A stretch of DNA of 64,000 nucleotides from Hermatobates lingyangjiaoensis (Eukaryota; Arthropoda; Insecta; Hemiptera; Hermatobatidae), in NCBI GenBank assembly GCA_026182355.1, contig JAPFBL010000068.1:7725001-7789000 (forward strand). The letters are read 5' to 3'. Below the pieces are notes generated by a model that was not told the DNA's origin, ran no database searches, and saw nothing but the letters and a program-made list of their open reading frames with translations. How positions within the stretch are numbered: position 1 is the stretch's first letter; each line of letters begins with the position of its first letter. A program made the translations under genes and the position numbers. Below are positions 47,101 through 50,672 of this stretch, one piece after another.

Positions 47101-47814
47101 TATCTGTTAACTATGAAGAAACAATAAATTTAAGTATCAAACCAAAACATAGAGTAAACAATAACAAAACCTACTTCTATATTATTTCGATATCCATGGT
47201 CACCTGAAAAAGAAGAAAAGCCATTTCAAATGGCTCCCGAACAAAGGCTCAGATTTTCTGCTTGCTAGTTCTCTTAGCGACTTCTCTTACTGATGAGCAA
47301 ATACAGAATCGGATTTTGTTAGTGTTCACTCCGTGTTTTTTTGTTTGATACTTAGTTGTATGCCATTTTTGACTGTTGTAAATATGACTAAAGAGTAAAA
47401 GAAGTTTTAGAATTTAAGCTAAATGATGATTTAAATGCATCGTTAGAAATATGATTTGATGAGTTCTTTTTATATATGTTGCAAAACTTTTTATATTTCC
47501 TTTGTACAATTTAGAGTAATTTTGTATGTACTGTGGATCCACTTTGTTAAGGTATAGTGCCCATGCATTAAAACTTCTCTTTTTACAATTATAAATGATT
47601 AAGCAATTGCCCTGATTAAAAAAAGAGTAATTTATTTATATATACAACTCTTATCAGGTTTTTTATCCGATTTCTAGTTAATTAATTGAATTATTTATTA
47701 ATAACTTTAAAAAATTTTAAAGATCTAAACCTGTAATTGGGCAAGTTGCGAGTGAGTCAGCGTTATGAAAGCTGCCAAGAAGAAACCCACTGAGATGAAG
47801 ATTGAAGGAGCCAT
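14471..47814 (-). CDS. Odorant-binding protein gene, 8 coding exons
   Basis: Secreted small helical carrier of the insect PBP/GOBP family, which binds hydrophobic ligands in sensillar lymph. Coding exons in order: 47731-47814, 29997-30101, 29686-29782, 28076-28182, 27273-27308, 19298-19454, 16163-16227 and 14471-14491. All have GT/AG borders and matching phases, totalling 672 nt (223 residues plus TGA). Residues 1-22 form a signal peptide. The six OBP cysteines are at 85, 132, 136, 179, 201 and 210, giving C1-x46-C2-x3-C3-x42-C4-x21-C5-x8-C6; C2-x3-C3 and C5-x8-C6 are diagnostic. Two extra cysteines (68, 219) could form a fourth disulfide. The long C1-C2 segment and the motif GCLLQCVYRKMKA recall the conserved Obp59a group, linked to humidity sensing in Drosophila, but that orthology is from memory. 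Introns of 17.6 and 7.8 kb are filled with transposon debris. Confidence 0.85.
15163..15360 (-). mobile_element. tRNA-type SINE copy 1
   Basis: Reverse strand begins with tRNA-like sequence including GGGTTCTATTCTC, resembling a pol III B box, followed by a core with ACATTAAGGCGCCTGTCC and a tail TCCTTAAAGATCCCTACTCT. The core aligns by eye with copies at 16795, 42118 and 50470. It lies in the last OBP intron. The copy is diverged and interrupted by A-rich runs. Confidence 0.5.
16163..16227 (-). CDS. OBP exon 7: C5 and C6
   Basis: 65 nt between TTGTTTCAG and GTAAATTC. After the split Ala it encodes EGYACDVAYNMFECVSDEIEK, with C5 (201) and C6 (210) exactly eight residues apart, as in the OBP C-terminal helix. 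It ends in phase 0. Confidence 0.85.
16795..16985 (-). mobile_element. tRNA-type SINE copy 2
   Basis: Reverse strand carries GAGGACGTTAAGCCGTCGGT, GTACTCGTTGAAGTCC and TAAATACACTTGAGTTAGGC. The head is truncated compared with copy 4. The family's GC-rich core makes it stand out in the AT-rich OBP intron. Confidence 0.55.
17023..17213 (+). repeat. Direct duplication of a PLE-flank block
   Basis: Two copies of TATCCTGGAAAATTGACC, CCCCGATTAGAGAACACACC and TCTATCTAACGGTCGATATA (about 17024-17102 and 17139-17211), each ending in (TA)n. Related blocks lie at 14088-14150, 19585-19625, 20600-20640 and 46290-46310. This block marks the outer end of one PLE-derived repeat type. Confidence 0.65.
17302..17335 (-). 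ncRNA. Hammerhead-like motif, left end of palindrome
   Basis: Mirror image of 18542-18575 on the minus strand: CTGATGA, C, GAAC/GTTC with AACA loop, GAA, ATAT, T. It lies ~355 bp past the stop of the minus-strand PLE frame, the usual distance in this window. Confidence 0.5.
17687..18052 (-). pseudogene. PLE GIY-YIG endonuclease domain, truncated
   Basis: A 121-codon open frame encoding the C-terminal part of a Penelope-like element protein: CVYRLNCRQCGAFYIGMTST, an LNNHR segment, a conserved HANSH block and EEAHIWLLGARSDPGLNQKR before the stop. The FYIG and HR features mark the GIY-YIG nuclease fold that PLEs use to nick DNA for target-primed reverse transcription. The reverse-transcriptase part is absent, so the copy is dead on arrival. 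The first ~15 residues read from the junction hairpin and are not PLE sequence. Confidence 0.8.
18058..18186 (+). pseudogene. Inverted partial copy of the PLE C-terminus
   Basis: Encodes the last 42 residues of the same PLE protein (from CFSVQIIKL to PGLNQKR and stop), with residues identical to the minus-strand copy. Truncation is at 18056, inside the junction hairpin. Confidence 0.8.
18542..18575 (+). ncRNA. Hammerhead-like motif, right end of palindrome
   Basis: CTGATGA at 18545, an extra C, stem II GAAC/GTTC, GAA, self-complementary ATAT and T. Stem I pairing is weak (two or three pairs). It is 359 bp after the PLE stop codon. Confidence 0.5.
18660..18775. repeat. (TA)n microsatellite
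   Basis: AT-only tract with TATATA and TTATAT variants beside the right end of the PLE palindrome. Similar tracts border most PLE fragments here (26079-26200, 37117-37250, 37535-37571, 37713-37752, 44165-44211, 44720-44745, 51560-51590, 54281-54325, 54600-54642, 54817-54866). Confidence 0.9.
18935..19075 (-). pseudogene. PLE N-terminal fragment in a small palindrome
   Basis: Arms near 18938-18980 and 19005-19048 are inverted copies. The minus frame reads VVNAEATVDFNEICSRED and TNIY, matching the F...C..E.LLP..TNIY pattern of PLE N-terminal fragments at 19612, 20653, 37290 and 44943. No other PLE coding remains. Confidence 0.45.
19298..19454 (-). CDS. OBP exon 6: core helices and C4
   Basis: 157 nt between TTTTCAG and GTAAGC, the largest coding exon. 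It encodes VDTKGLPTSSGMISIYSEGV, DRNYYLATVQGVQRCLAKE with C4 at residue 179, and a hydrophilic tail ending one nucleotide into an Ala codon. C3-x42-C4 is at the upper limit of classic OBPs. Spacing to C5 is 21 residues, longer than the usual 8-14. Confidence 0.85.
19612..19836 (-). pseudogene. PLE N-terminal fragment
   Basis: The minus frame ends with FLNVCIQEGLLPTFTNIYIY, the Cys-x-x-Glu-Gly-Leu-Leu-Pro pattern of the N-terminal region of Penelope-like proteins. It then runs into (TA)n and a block whose plus-strand form is CCACGGTCGATACTTTTATC. Upstream residues are not conserved with the other copies. Confidence 0.45.
19917..20128. repeat. Fold-back element with ~85-bp arms
   Basis: Arms about 19917-19998 and 20042-20128 around a ~40-bp spacer, nearly perfect: AAGAACACACAGAAAAGAAA, TCACTGAACTCACTACTATA and their complements. 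Each arm contains CTGACGA...GAAATATA, a hammerhead-like core with a weak 2-bp stem II, facing outwards. It directly precedes the mariner remnant. Confidence 0.8.
20141..20524 (+). mobile_element. Internally deleted Tc1/mariner element
   Basis: 384 bp with near-perfect terminal inverted repeats starting CAGGGTGATTGAAAAGTAAC and TCCCTATTTTAAAATA, bounded by TA on both sides as expected for the TA target duplication. It retains the transposase 3' end, so it is a deletion derivative that could move only with an enzyme supplied elsewhere. Confidence 0.85.
20261..20413 (+). pseudogene. Transposase C-terminal remnant
   Basis: 50 in-frame codons ending at TAA, including LEELEGRIREVMISIPQEF, GRLEKLVANK and RAQIEF. 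This resembles the C-terminal tail of insect mariner-family transposases. The catalytic DDE/D core is absent. Confidence 0.65.
20653..20838 (-). pseudogene. PLE N-terminal fragment
   Basis: 61-codon minus frame with NEWKCQIRNLEKLYRKIIRR, FNDVCIKEGLLP and a second GLLPT caused by a short duplication (TAGGTAGCAGACCTTCCTTA repeated at 20656 and 20676). It ends in (TA)n followed, in the reading direction, by the complement of CCACGGTCGATACTTTTATC. Confidence 0.5.
21081..21707 (-). pseudogene. PLE C-terminal region with GIY-YIG domain, one in-frame stop
   Basis: Two open pieces in the same frame (21471-21707 and 21081-21455) are separated by a TGA at 21471. The first holds the linker after the reverse transcriptase (YKTDERILKIIIKNN, a Cys pair, LTIRNNP). 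The second holds YQYSCMIGSCESLKSTYIGS, TTTTLSKRLTMHLA and HKTKLTREML, the GIY-YIG domain with STYIGS as its second motif. This is a different PLE lineage from the copies at 17.7, 26.2 and 52-54 kb, which have FYIG or FYVG and HANSH. No reverse transcriptase is present. Confidence 0.75.
21705..21746 (+). ncRNA. Hammerhead-like motif, ACGUC class
   Basis: CTGAGGA (21711-21717), T, stem II GGTC/GACT with a 6-nt loop, GAA, ACGT, C (21740). Its mirror lies on the minus strand at 20875-20915. The ACGU palindrome after GAA matches very short stem III forms described for PLE hammerheads. Stem I is weak. Confidence 0.55.
22125..23345 (+). repeat. ~1.2-1.6-kb dispersed repeat, copy A
   Basis: Starts near ACAGTGATCATGAAAAAATT and ends near AAGTGTAGGTCACTCCATA. 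Blocks such as GTGCATGATGG.AAAG, TTTTTTGGCCAAAA and TTGATGTTTTGAG reappear in inverse orientation at 40190-41830 and 62620-64000. No transposase is seen. The CAGTG-type end suggests a non-autonomous DNA transposon. The 94-codon open frame at 22282 is chance sequence inside it. Confidence 0.6.
23346..25180. other. Intronic stretch with a decayed fold-back
   Basis: AT-rich OBP intron sequence. Around 24380-24660 lie ATTCAGGCCA...TGGCCTGAAT and a decayed hammerhead-like string TTTCTCCTGATGACTGTCAA followed by AAATTTGAGG, so an old element of the 26.8-kb type may be present. Nothing else recognised. Confidence 0.35.
25190..25815 (-). mobile_element. 5'-truncated LINE tail (R1/Jockey-like)
   Basis: GC-richer than its surroundings. 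On the minus strand it holds the 3' end of a LINE ORF2 followed by a ~300-bp 3' UTR containing GAAGCTCGCCTCCGCGTGG and a T-rich-to-A-rich end near 25150. It ends abruptly upstream at ~25815, typical of incomplete target-primed reverse transcription. Confidence 0.65.
25487..25807 (-). pseudogene. LINE ORF2 C-terminus with zinc knuckle
   Basis: 106 codons: LAQILTGHGDFGAYLYRFKK, then CSCGAPSETVAHIREVC, a C-x-C-x8-H-x4-C cluster, and a basic tail with a stop. This is the region after RNase H in R1, I and Jockey-type LINE ORF2 proteins, thought to bind the element RNA. It is open with good codon use, so the insertion may be fairly young. Reverse transcriptase and endonuclease are missing. Confidence 0.75.
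26216..26506 (+). pseudogene. PLE GIY-YIG domain fragment
   Basis: Open frame entering from (TA)n: VYQLECTRCDAFYVGLSSNM, LRMNGHRESV, LVAIHANSHCLPF and EDAYIWLLKARTKPGLNLKR then TAA. The start is truncated inside the GIY-YIG region, just before its cysteine pair. About 370 bp of pyrimidine-rich 3' UTR follow to a hammerhead-like motif, the same 3' arrangement as the PLEs at 18.2 and 53.9 kb. Confidence 0.8.
26507..26935 (+). mobile_element. PLE 3' untranslated region
   Basis: T-rich then mixed sequence from the PLE stop codon to the hammerhead-like motif and CTCTTTCTCTGCGTGTTG. The 90-codon open frame inside (26563-26835) is hydrophobic and T-driven with no family resemblance, so it is not called a gene. 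Confidence 0.6.
26849..26879 (+). ncRNA. Hammerhead-like motif with stem I
   Basis: CTC pairs with GAG as stem I around CTGAAGA, C, stem II GGA/TCC with TCA loop, GAA, self-complementary AATT and T. It is complete at 31 nt apart from its very small stems. It lies 343 bp after the PLE stop codon. Confidence 0.55.
27273..27308 (-). CDS. OBP exon 5: C2-x3-C3 microexon
   Basis: A 36-nt exon between a GTTACAG acceptor and a GTAAGT donor, 12 codons, phase 0 both sides: CLLQCVYRKMKA. The C-x3-C pair is the most characteristic OBP signature and would be disulfide-bonded to C1 and C5. Skipping this exon would keep the frame but remove both cysteines. Confidence 0.85.
28076..28182 (-). CDS. OBP exon 4: long C1-C2 segment
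   Basis: 107 nt between TTTTTTCAG and GTGAGT. After completing the split Glu it encodes ALDILGETSGSESTQ, a basic segment VSRQKRQ and EEKRIAG, without cysteines. The 46-residue C1-C2 distance is longer than in classic OBPs (about 25-30). The basic segment could be an exposed loop or a processing site; neither can be decided here. Confidence 0.8.
28332..28545. repeat. 215-bp direct repeat, copy 1
   Basis: Shares AATATTTTTTCAGG, AACAATCTTTTATAATATAT, CTCTATTTATTGGAGG and TTCTTGTTCATGAGACGT with 29259-29480. It lies between OBP exons 4 and 3. It may be a segmental duplication or two insertions of an unknown element. Confidence 0.7.
29259..29480. repeat. 215-bp direct repeat, copy 2
   Basis: Second copy of 28332-28545, same orientation, diverged by roughly one base in ten by eye. 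Both copies are inside one 1.5-kb intron. Confidence 0.7.
29686..29782 (-). CDS. OBP exon 3: start of the OBP fold, C1
   Basis: 97 nt between TATTTCAG and GTATGT. It encodes a Pro-rich linker containing the extra Cys68 (STCKPPPSPPRK) and then LEKAIGQCQDEIKYALLQ with C1 at residue 85. It ends one nucleotide into a Glu codon completed by exon 4. The intron to exon 2 is only 214 bp. Confidence 0.85.
29997..30101 (-). CDS. OBP exon 2
   Basis: 105 nt between a CTATTTCAG acceptor and a GTAGGTATGT donor, phase 0 on both sides, 35 codons with no Met. It encodes NVLQELGRVDSAEGRV followed by a hydrophobic stretch rich in Phe and Ser. The hydrophobic part would sit in the mature N-terminal extension before the first OBP helix. 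A second frame starting with ATG looks signal-peptide-like but does not join exon 3 in frame, so it is rejected. An alternative transcript that skips this exon would remain in frame, because exon 1 also ends in phase 0. Confidence 0.6.
30102..34690. other. OBP intron 1, proximal part; no element recognised
   Basis: AT-rich intron with small hairpins, for example ATATACCCTTACC...GGTAAGGGTATAT at 30635-30665. Short open frames were read and rejected. No mobile element ends or exons were identified. Confidence 0.4.
34695..34745. repeat. (CA)n microsatellite
   Basis: About 25 CA units, with a second shorter CA-rich tract at 34839-34865. The open frames that cross it are low-complexity artefacts. 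Confidence 0.95.
36640..36765 (+). repeat. Dispersed repeat, short copy B
   Basis: ACTATAAGTAAAGTATCGTG, AAAAAGTCGATTTCGAAATT and TTTTGAGGTCCCAAAAGTGG match the inverse of 41720-41830 and the start of copy A at 22125. Only the first ~125 bp of the element remains. Confidence 0.6.
37290..37545. pseudogene. PLE N-terminal fragments in a near-perfect palindrome
   Basis: Arms about 37322-37432 and 37436-37546, almost without spacer (ATAAAAGTTTATTTTTAT at the centre). The minus arm reads LKTKFCNLEKYKTKLNKVET, FLKACIEEGLLPTFTSLYM, a PLE N-terminal fragment with a coiled-coil-like segment. The plus arm carries a mirrored, slightly diverged copy that stops at FLKA before (TA)n. Confidence 0.6.
37572..37712 (-). 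pseudogene. PLE N-terminal fragment
   Basis: Minus frame includes CTRRLFRSLEKYTRKLVN, VLFNQTCINEGLLPKYIYI, again the Cys-x-x-Glu-Gly-Leu-Leu-Pro pattern followed by (TA)n. It is a different subfamily from the palindromic copy next to it. Confidence 0.5.
37833..37875 (+). ncRNA. Hammerhead-like motif, AGAUCU class
   Basis: GACT (stem I), CTGACGA, A, stem II GACCG/CGGTT, GAA, self-complementary AGATCT, T, AGTC (stem I). Same 43-nt layout as 46149-46191. Flanked by TTTGATCATTGAT-type and CACGTG sequences shared by all members of this class. Confidence 0.6.
38002..38255. repeat. Fold-back of the 11.6-kb type
   Basis: Arms share CACTGGTACAGAGA, CTTCAGAAGAGATAA and AATTAAAAACACACACC with their complements, around a ~70-bp centre, and match the fold-back at 11627-11849. 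Hammerhead-like cores at both ends are more decayed (for example CTGAAGACAGTTGGAATTTA). Confidence 0.7.
38648..38970. repeat. Degenerate ~30-bp tandem repeat
   Basis: About ten units of 28-32 bp with a loose consensus of AACTGAAGAATAGT, ACCG, AGGATATCC. Clear examples: CCTCGAGAATAGTAACCGCA, CGTACGAATGGTGACCCCAG and CCTGAAGAATAGTCACCGGG. Stops occur in every frame. Unit similarity is low, so this is an old minisatellite or a decayed ordered array. Confidence 0.55.
40190..41830 (-). repeat. Dispersed repeat, copy C
   Basis: Colinear with 62855-64000 in the same orientation (AACAACATTTTTGGAAAACC, AGAACATGGCC, ATACTGGGTATTTTATGGCT, ACGCCCCTTTGGTAAATGTA) and with copy A in inverse orientation. 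The right end is TTTTTTCACGATCACTATAC next to TTACTTATAGTAA. No intact open frame. Confidence 0.65.
42118..42405 (+). mobile_element. tRNA-type SINE copy 3
   Basis: Plus-strand copy: GCCAGGGTAGCCAGAAACG, TCTGGTCTGGTAGATCTGGA, GAAGATGTTAAACCACTGGT, TACCTGCTCTAAATACAATT and GAGTTAGGCAAAATT. The tail after GGCAAAAT (AGGACTCCCAATGTAGAAAG) is shared with copy 2, so that part belongs to the element. Confidence 0.55.
42855..42985 (-). mobile_element. PLE end fragment with hammerhead-like core
   Basis: Minus strand CTGATGACGGTTGAAGCCAA is a hammerhead-like core with stem II GGTT/AGCC only partly paired, next to AGAGGGTTCAAGCGCACC, a sequence also seen near 50975-50995 and 11710. Coding sequence is absent. 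Confidence 0.4.
43000..44160. other. OBP intron 1 stretch, unassigned open frames
   Basis: Open frames at 43813-44004 (minus) and 44009-44212 (plus) diverge from a shared start region. Both are Lys/Ser-rich without a motif I recognise. They could be decayed transposon coding; they abut (TA)n at 44165. Confidence 0.25.
44325..44528. repeat. PLE end repeat, inverted pair
   Basis: Arms about 44325-44400 and 44452-44528: CCGTTTCGGTTTTATATTAA with CATAGGCC, and AAAGTAAAACCGAAAGTCGG, followed by AGTTTGATTTTTGAACCTAG. On each arm a string like CTATGAAAAAGGTTTTAATA...ACCGAAAC is a decayed hammerhead-like core. The outer block matches the sequence beside the viral gene at 14068-14109. Confidence 0.6.
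44591..44634 (-). ncRNA. Hammerhead-like motif, AGAUCU class (variant)
   Basis: Minus strand AACT, CTGACGA, A, AACCG/CGGTT, GAA, AGATCC, T, AGTC. The stem III palindrome is broken by AGATCC, so this copy is probably weaker. Followed by sequence up to (TA)n at 44720. Confidence 0.45.
44812..44997. pseudogene. PLE N-terminal fragment in a palindrome
   Basis: Arms 44812-44876 and 44935-44997 (TTATTAAAATAAGCAGCAGC, TTCTGCATTGACCAGTTTCT and complements). The plus frame reads LLWKLPESQRKVIRKLESVN, KKLVNAEAAAYFNNI before (TA)n. Related to the decayed copy at 18935-19075. The outer sequence GGCAGCAGGTCTTCCCTTAA encodes, on the minus strand, a C..EGLLP-like ending. Confidence 0.55.
45105..45212. repeat. 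Small palindrome with paired hammerhead-like cores
   Basis: Minus-strand and plus-strand versions of GACTCTGACGAAGAC...GAAAGAT face each other around TTAAACGATT. Both have substitutions in stem II and III, so they look decayed. Confidence 0.55.
45576..45618 (-). ncRNA. Hammerhead-like motif, AGAUCU class
   Basis: Minus strand GACT, CTGACGA, T, GACCG/CGGTT, GAA, AGATCT, T, AGTA. Stem I has lost one pair compared with 46149-46191; the core is intact. Confidence 0.55.
45786..45823 (+). ncRNA. Hammerhead-like motif, ACGUU class
   Basis: GCC (stem I), CTGAGGA, C, stem II GTCTT/AAGAC with a 6-nt loop, GAA, ACGT, T, GGC (stem I). All three stems can be drawn by hand with no mismatch. Downstream GCAAAAAGGTGATTCCATAT also appears near 51465-51485. 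Confidence 0.6.
46080..46122 (-). ncRNA. Hammerhead-like motif, AGAUCU class
   Basis: Mirror of 46149-46191 on the minus strand with no differences in the core or stems. Confidence 0.6.
46149..46191 (+). ncRNA. Hammerhead-like motif, AGAUCU class, complete
   Basis: GACT 46149-46152 pairs with AGTC 46188-46191 (stem I). CTGACGA 46153-46159, then A, stem II GACCG/CGGTT with a 7-nt loop, GAA 46178-46180, self-complementary AGATCT 46181-46186, and T46187 at the predicted cleavage site. One unpaired nucleotide before stem II departs from the textbook core but is present in every class in this window. Confidence 0.6.
46305..46714. repeat. PLE end palindrome, ~189-bp arms
   Basis: Arms 46305-46493 and 46527-46714 with ~33-bp centre. 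They contain AAAACTAAAGTTTATCGGGA, CTCAATGCCAGCGTTTCGGT and ATAGTCCATGAATTTCAACA with complements. Inside each arm CTACGAA...GAAACGTT or CCTATGAA... is a variant hammerhead-like core with an AAGGTTTT/AAAACT stem. A partial copy is at 54330-54520. Confidence 0.8.
47731..47814 (-). CDS. OBP exon 1: signal peptide
   Basis: ATG at 47814 opens 28 codons, MAPSIFISVGFFLAAF and then ITLTHSQLAQLQ, ending in phase 0 at CAG before a GTTTAG donor. The hydrophobic core and small residues before SQ fit a signal peptide cleaved near residue 22. The donor is weaker than those of the other exons. Assignment to the OBP gene rests on strand, phase and the natural continuation LAQLQ|NVLQELGRV into exon 2 across a 17.6-kb intron. 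A cDNA could show otherwise. Confidence 0.65.
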
Positions 47815-47960
47815 CGTGGACGACTCAGTGACTGACTAACAAGTTTCGTAGACCGACAGCACCAGCTTCAGTGGCGTAACGCAGCGTCAAATTGAAGCAA
47901 CAACCCAACCCTTACCCCCACTACCTCGTGAGAGCTAAGGTTTCGATTATATCGCTTTCA
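47815..47960 (-). promoter_or_regulatory. Likely OBP 5' UTR and core promoter
   Basis: About 130 bp upstream of the OBP ATG are clearly richer in GC and CpG than the surroundings. GATATAATCG on the minus strand (47944-47953) is a TATA-like box, and CTCACGAG about 25-30 bp downstream could hold the start site. The mapping is inferred from composition and spacing only. Confidence 0.35.
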
Positions 47961-48678
47961 GTGTGATTTAACCTACTGCTTAATGAACAATTTCATAAAG
48001 ATTTCTTTTCAAATGTTAATCAAAAGGAAGTGAACGCAATCAGTATTTCATTTAACACTAACGAATTGTCTTGAAACGAAACAACTGAAAGGAAATTATT
48101 ATCTAGTCGTTAACGGTTTTCATCAATCAATTAAATAAGATAAGGTTTTTGAAAAAGAAGAAATTAGTCTACTAAAACTGGAATAAAGTTACTTTAGTTT
48201 AATAATAAAGTACTTATGTATTCTAGTTTATAAGCAATATAGTAAGACTGTACTTTAATCTCAAGAACAGTGGTTGTTAACTAGAGTTCAGTGAGTTAGT
48301 CTGAAGTAGGGGTGGGTAGATTTTGTGACATGAAGGGCTACATTTTAACTTTGAGTACCATTTGAGTAACATATATAGAAGGTATATTTTTTTTATGCTT
48401 TCCTCACGGGTAGTAACCCTACCATGAGGGAGTTTACTTTCTTTAACCTGTTCCCCTTTGATTACAGGTCTTCTCATACAGTGTTATTGATATTTGAACT
48501 GCAAATATGTCAGTTATAATTCATCGATTGGAAGGTTGTTTATAAAACTAAAAAAGTCTTTGCTGTACTTGGTGATTAGGTTTTCTTTCTTTTCCGACCA
48601 CGTTCCTCCTTGTAGGATGATATTTTTTATTAGTTTTTGTCTATAATTATTTATGTTTGTACAGCTAAATACAATGTT

Positions 48679-48871
48679 ATTCCTATTATTAAACATATAA
48701 TATACCGTCTTACCTCGTACACTGCTGCTGTAGCTCTCGGACCGGTTTCGGGTGTCACCCATCTTCAACAAGAACTGATCTAAGCAGCAGCATACGAGGT
48801 AAGACGGTATATTATATGTTTAATAACAGTAATAATACAAACCTCTGTGGTAATTACGAAATGCATGAATT
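48679..48871 (-). mobile_element. 193-bp hammerhead-bearing insert with 13-bp target duplication
   Basis: Bounded by perfect direct repeats TAAATACAATGTT (48666-48678 and 48872-48884). Inside is a ~45-bp-arm hairpin (TATTAAACATATAATATACC, GTCTTACCTCGTA and complements) with a hammerhead-like motif in its loop, plus ~40 bp of unique sequence at one end. It has no coding capacity, so it must have been moved by an enzyme in trans. Size and hammerhead recall a solo PLE end or a retrozyme-like element. Confidence 0.75.
48733..48775 (-). ncRNA. Hammerhead-like motif, ACCGGUC class
   Basis: Minus strand: GTTCTTG pairs with CGAGAGC over seven positions including two G-U pairs (stem I); TTGAAGA in place of CTGAAGA; T; GGGT/ACCC; GAA; ACCGGT; C. 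Best stem I in the window, but the invariant C3 is U here, so this copy may have lost activity. Confidence 0.55.
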
Positions 48872-49851
48872 TAAATACAATGTTCTGAAAGGTCTGCTCT
48901 CCTTCATTGCAGGGACAGTAGGACGAATCGACATGCTTAAATAGGTACAAATACGACCTATTTCTACCGTGTCCCGTCAGAACCATTGTTGTCTTGTATG
49001 TATGGTCCAGTGTAGTTGTATTTCTTATATATACATTCCTGAAATTTTTGTTACCACCACTTTGGTTGCATTGAGCCATATATTGTTCCATTTGTCTATG
49101 CTTTTAATGTGTTCTTGTCATTTATTATATGTCAAGAGTACTTTATAGAAGGCACACATAGAAGAAGAAACAAGAGAGATATTGTACCACTGGCTGATCG
49201 AAACCGACTTATTGGACCGGCAAGTCTATAGACACTCTATTTGGATAAGTAAGGATTTCTACTGTTTCCCTTCGAAATCCTTAAGCACTTTGTTCTTAGC
49301 TTAACATTACTACCAATTTTATCTTGAGAGCTTCTGAGAAGGCCCATATTTGTATCCTTAAACCAATAACCATTATTTATTGTTATAGAGTGATGATTAT
49401 AGAGTGATTGTAAATTTTTATTATGATAATTTTTGATACTTTATAACATGCTATTCATTTCATCATACCACTTTCTTCTTGGTTTAACGTTTTCTCTCTT
49501 TTCATACTTGTGGACTACAATCTCTTTTCTTTCTGTACTTTATCCTGTTCAATCTTCTACAGGTTTCTCATCTTTCTTTATACTTATATTATAATTCAAA
49601 TATTATTCGATATTTTGTGTCCGAATTGTATTTTTTTCTATTTGTGTTAATCAGATATTCAAATATTTTTATATATATATATCCCTGCCTACCATGGCTC
49701 AGGGCTGTTATCAATTTTTTTTTCATTATAGTTGACTCATATCTATTTATTTATATTTATTATATGAGACTTGCATTGTTAACAAGTTTTTATAACATGT
49801 TACCTGATATATAACAAGATTTTACAACTAACACGTACAATAACAATTAAC

Positions 49852-49990
49852 GCTCAAACCACAATAAGAAATGAGAAAAAATACTAAGACCTTTTAACCG
49901 TAATAAGTGGTCTTTGTATGACTCAAATCTGAATTCAGTTGAGATCTTAGTTTTTTTTTCTCATTTCTTATTGTGGTTTAAACGTTGATA
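49852..49990. repeat. Decayed palindrome of the 46.0-kb type
   Basis: Arms carry AAACCACAATAAGAAATGAG and its complement; the hammerhead-like cores are altered (for example CTTTGTATGACTC for CTTCGTCAGAGTC). Older copy. Confidence 0.65.
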
Positions 49991-50465
49991 TATATATATA
50001 TGCTTGATTTAATTGTCTTATGCCTTACACTGCTCTTCTTTAAATTAATTAAATGAAGAAAACTAACATTTTTCTATACATTTCCACTTCTTTGGTGAAA
50101 CAATCTAAAACCAATTGCTTTGTAGATAATAAGTTGTCTTTATTTTAGAAATAATATAAGATTTTTTTCAAATTACACTAACACTGGTACAATAAATGAC
50201 TTGAGTAGTAGCATCTCAGGTCAAAAATGTTGCAGATTTGATTTCAAGATCAGCAAAATTCAGGCTTTAACTTGATCAATCCATTATAGTTTCTGATCTA
50301 AGCAAGATAGTATTATTTCTGCGATATAACATTATACCATCAATTTTATTTTGTAAGCCCCTTACAACAATGACTAAGCCAAACAATGTGAAGGAAGACC
50401 TTTTGGTGAATATTTCAGGCAAACATTTTGGAGAATAGTTCAAAGACAACTAAGTCTTTGGGAGT
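49991..50465. other. Non-coding stretch, nothing recognised
   Basis: AT-rich intergenic DNA without visible repeat ends or exons. Confidence 0.4.
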
Positions 50466-50469
50466 CTTT

Positions 50470-50672
50470 TGGCCTGAACCAAGTGTATTAAGAGCAGGGT
50501 TCTTCAACGAGACCTGATATGGTACAGGACCGACGGCTTAAAGTCTTCTATGAGGGGCGGCGGAGCCAGATTTATTCACCCCTTGGATGAATACATCGAG
50601 TGCCAGAGTAGGCTGACCCTTGACCTACCAGTCCAGCGGCGATCACTATGCCACTGGATAACCTGGCCCCCT
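50470..50672 (-). mobile_element. tRNA-type SINE copy 4
   Basis: Most complete copy. The minus strand starts GGGGCCAGGTTATCCAGTGG, resembling a tRNA 5' half with an A-box, then CATAGTGATCGCCGCTGGAC, GACTTTAAGCCGTCGGTCC and CGTTGAAGAACCCTGCTC, ending TTAATACACTTGGTTCAGGC. No tRNA cloverleaf closes fully, as is usual in SINE heads. Confidence 0.6.

Larger units (their letters stand above)
48514..49091 (-). pseudogene. LINE ORF2 C-terminal relic split by an insertion
   Basis: Minus strand, two coding pieces of a second LINE lineage. The first (48885-49091) has TMVLTGHGRNRSYLYLF and CPCNEGEQTFQNIVF. The second (48514-48665) has CTNINNYRQKLIKNIILQGG, KYSKDFFSFINNLP and a stop. TGHG, C-x-C and the later Cys match the zinc-knuckle region seen at 25.5 kb. 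The interruption is an insertion at 48679-48871 with target duplication. The pieces are in the same coding frame once the insert and one duplicate are set aside. Confidence 0.7.
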
